Part shown: in pieces, positions 63,725 through 64,000 of the stretch
How the letters are laid out: each line of letters starts with the position of its first letter
How positions within the stretch are numbered: position 1 is the first letter of the stretch
Origin: Lachnospiraceae bacterium
GTDB lineage: Bacteria; Bacillota; Clostridia; Lachnospirales; Lachnospiraceae
DNA length: 64,000 nt
NCBI GenBank assembly: GCA_029008875.1
Contig: JAQXJP010000035.1
Span: forward strand, 248,001 to 312,000
Direction: 5' to 3'
The notes under the pieces: generated by a model
Database searches by the model: none
Told to the model about the DNA's origin: nothing
The model's input: only the letters and a program-made list of their open reading frames with translations
Position numbers and translations under genes: made by a program

Positions 63725-64000
63725 CTAGTTATTATTTTTGTTGGTGCTGGTTCCGGTGGAAGTATCCCCGGTACCATCCGTATTTTGCGCACCGTCCTCA
63801 GGCTCCACCTCGGCGCTGGCCGGTGTGTCCTGACTGTCGCTGTTACCGGTATTCTCACCGGAACCACTGTTTGTACTGTTGTCGGAATTATTGCCCGAAG
63901 AACTTGTCTTTTTCACAGTAACCTCCGCCGTTCCGGATGCCAGTTTATAGCCGGTATCAGCATCTGCCAGAGTCAGATGAACCGTGTGCGTTCCCGCCGT
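63725..64000 (-). CDS. cdaR: C-terminal end of a YbbR-domain protein (CdaR), start beyond the window
   Basis: An open frame enters from the right edge and ends at 63725 (91 codons visible). The first part, [20 protein letters not shown] followed by [10 protein letters not shown], has the look of the end of a YbbR repeat. The last 60 residues are low-complexity Ser/Thr/Gly/Asn/Asp/Glu. In Firmicutes, the membrane-anchored YbbR protein CdaR regulates the c-di-AMP cyclase CdaA and is encoded just before glmM, as here. Assignment rests mainly on position plus this short repeat end. The disordered tail is unusual for CdaR. Confidence 0.65.
   Translation of the reverse strand, partial: TAGTHTVHLTLADADTGYKLASGTAEVTVKKTSSSGNNSDNSTNSGSGENTGNSDSQDTPASAEVEPEDGAQNTDGTGDTSTGTSTNKNNN

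Noticed and set aside
63725-63916. Separate 63-residue low-complexity protein
   Set aside because: The frame is open through to the right edge and the upstream part reads like a YbbR repeat; it is the tail of a larger protein.
1-64000. CRISPR arrays, tRNA/rRNA genes, insertion sequences, prophage genes
   Set aside because: No regularly spaced repeats, transposase motifs or RNA gene sequences were recognised while reading both strands.

Overview
The window looks like a low-to-mid GC Gram-positive chromosome, most likely a Clostridia/Lachnospiraceae relative. The reasons are a cdaR-glmM pair at the right edge, an HPr with both His15 and Ser46, Shine-Dalgarno sites of the AGGAGG type, several TTG/GTG starts, and no lipid A or LPS-core genes. 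This assignment is inference. Almost the whole window is one very large surface-glycan locus. It is transcribed leftwards (minus strand), except for two AT-rich genes on the plus strand (a pyruvyltransferase at 6679-7965 and a glycosyltransferase-like gene at 27109-28116).

Layout in transcription order, right to left. 64000-60629: the end of cdaR, glmM, an HPr protein and an initiating polyprenyl phosphoglycosyltransferase. 60627-55088: rhamnosyltransferase-like GT, three GT2 enzymes, DUF2304 and DUF2142 membrane proteins. 55067-51134: a Wzm/Wzt ABC exporter whose ATPase has a C-terminal carbohydrate-binding domain, followed by a methyltransferase and a kinase-like coiled-coil protein that together resemble a split WbdD chain terminator. 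51059-44326: UDP-GlcNAc 4,6-dehydratase-like, UDP-glucose dehydrogenase, a split membrane-protein pair, a second initiating transferase and a 4-reductase. 44299-37727: GTs and a Wzy-like polymerase. 37723-34489: GT42/DUF115-like transferase, CMP-Kdo synthetase (KdsB) and a DRE-TIM aldolase fused to a GT42/DUF115-like domain. 34472-28185: Wzz-like protein, a second split membrane pair and GTs. 27021-21436: acyltransferase, CDP-glucose pathway (rfbF, rfbG, reductase, 3,5-epimerase) and UDP-galactopyranose mutase. 21443-15597: two tandem 618-residue GT-C proteins, two GT2 enzymes and GtrA. 15589-8035: three GTs, a PglK-like flippase, another GT42/DUF115-like protein and a PIG-L deacetylase. 6385-1: a second CMP-ulosonate-type cassette (cytidylyltransferase, aldolase fusion, HAD phosphatase, HAD-YhcH fusion), UDP-glucuronate 4-epimerase, an MBOAT acyltransferase remnant and a GtrII-like membrane protein running off the left edge.

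How the parts fit together. Ugd plus the 4-epimerase can make UDP-GlcA and UDP-GalA. The dehydratase at 49182 plus the reductase at 44326 can make a UDP-6-deoxy-HexNAc for the initiating transferase at 45219. Glf makes UDP-Galf. The rfb genes make a CDP-6-deoxyhexose. Two separate cassettes appear to build and transfer CMP-activated ulosonic acids. Two initiating enzymes, a Wzm/Wzt exporter, a PglK-like flippase, a Wzy-like polymerase and a Wzz-like protein imply more than one glycan or export route.

The strongest candidate for something undescribed is the repeated cassette of aldolase-GT42-like fusion, cytidylyltransferase and stand-alone GT42/DUF115-like protein in an organism with no sign of LPS. 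Second is the split WbdD-like terminator beside Wzm/Wzt. No rRNA, tRNA, CRISPR array or insertion sequence was recognised. All domain calls come from reading the sequences; no database search was run.
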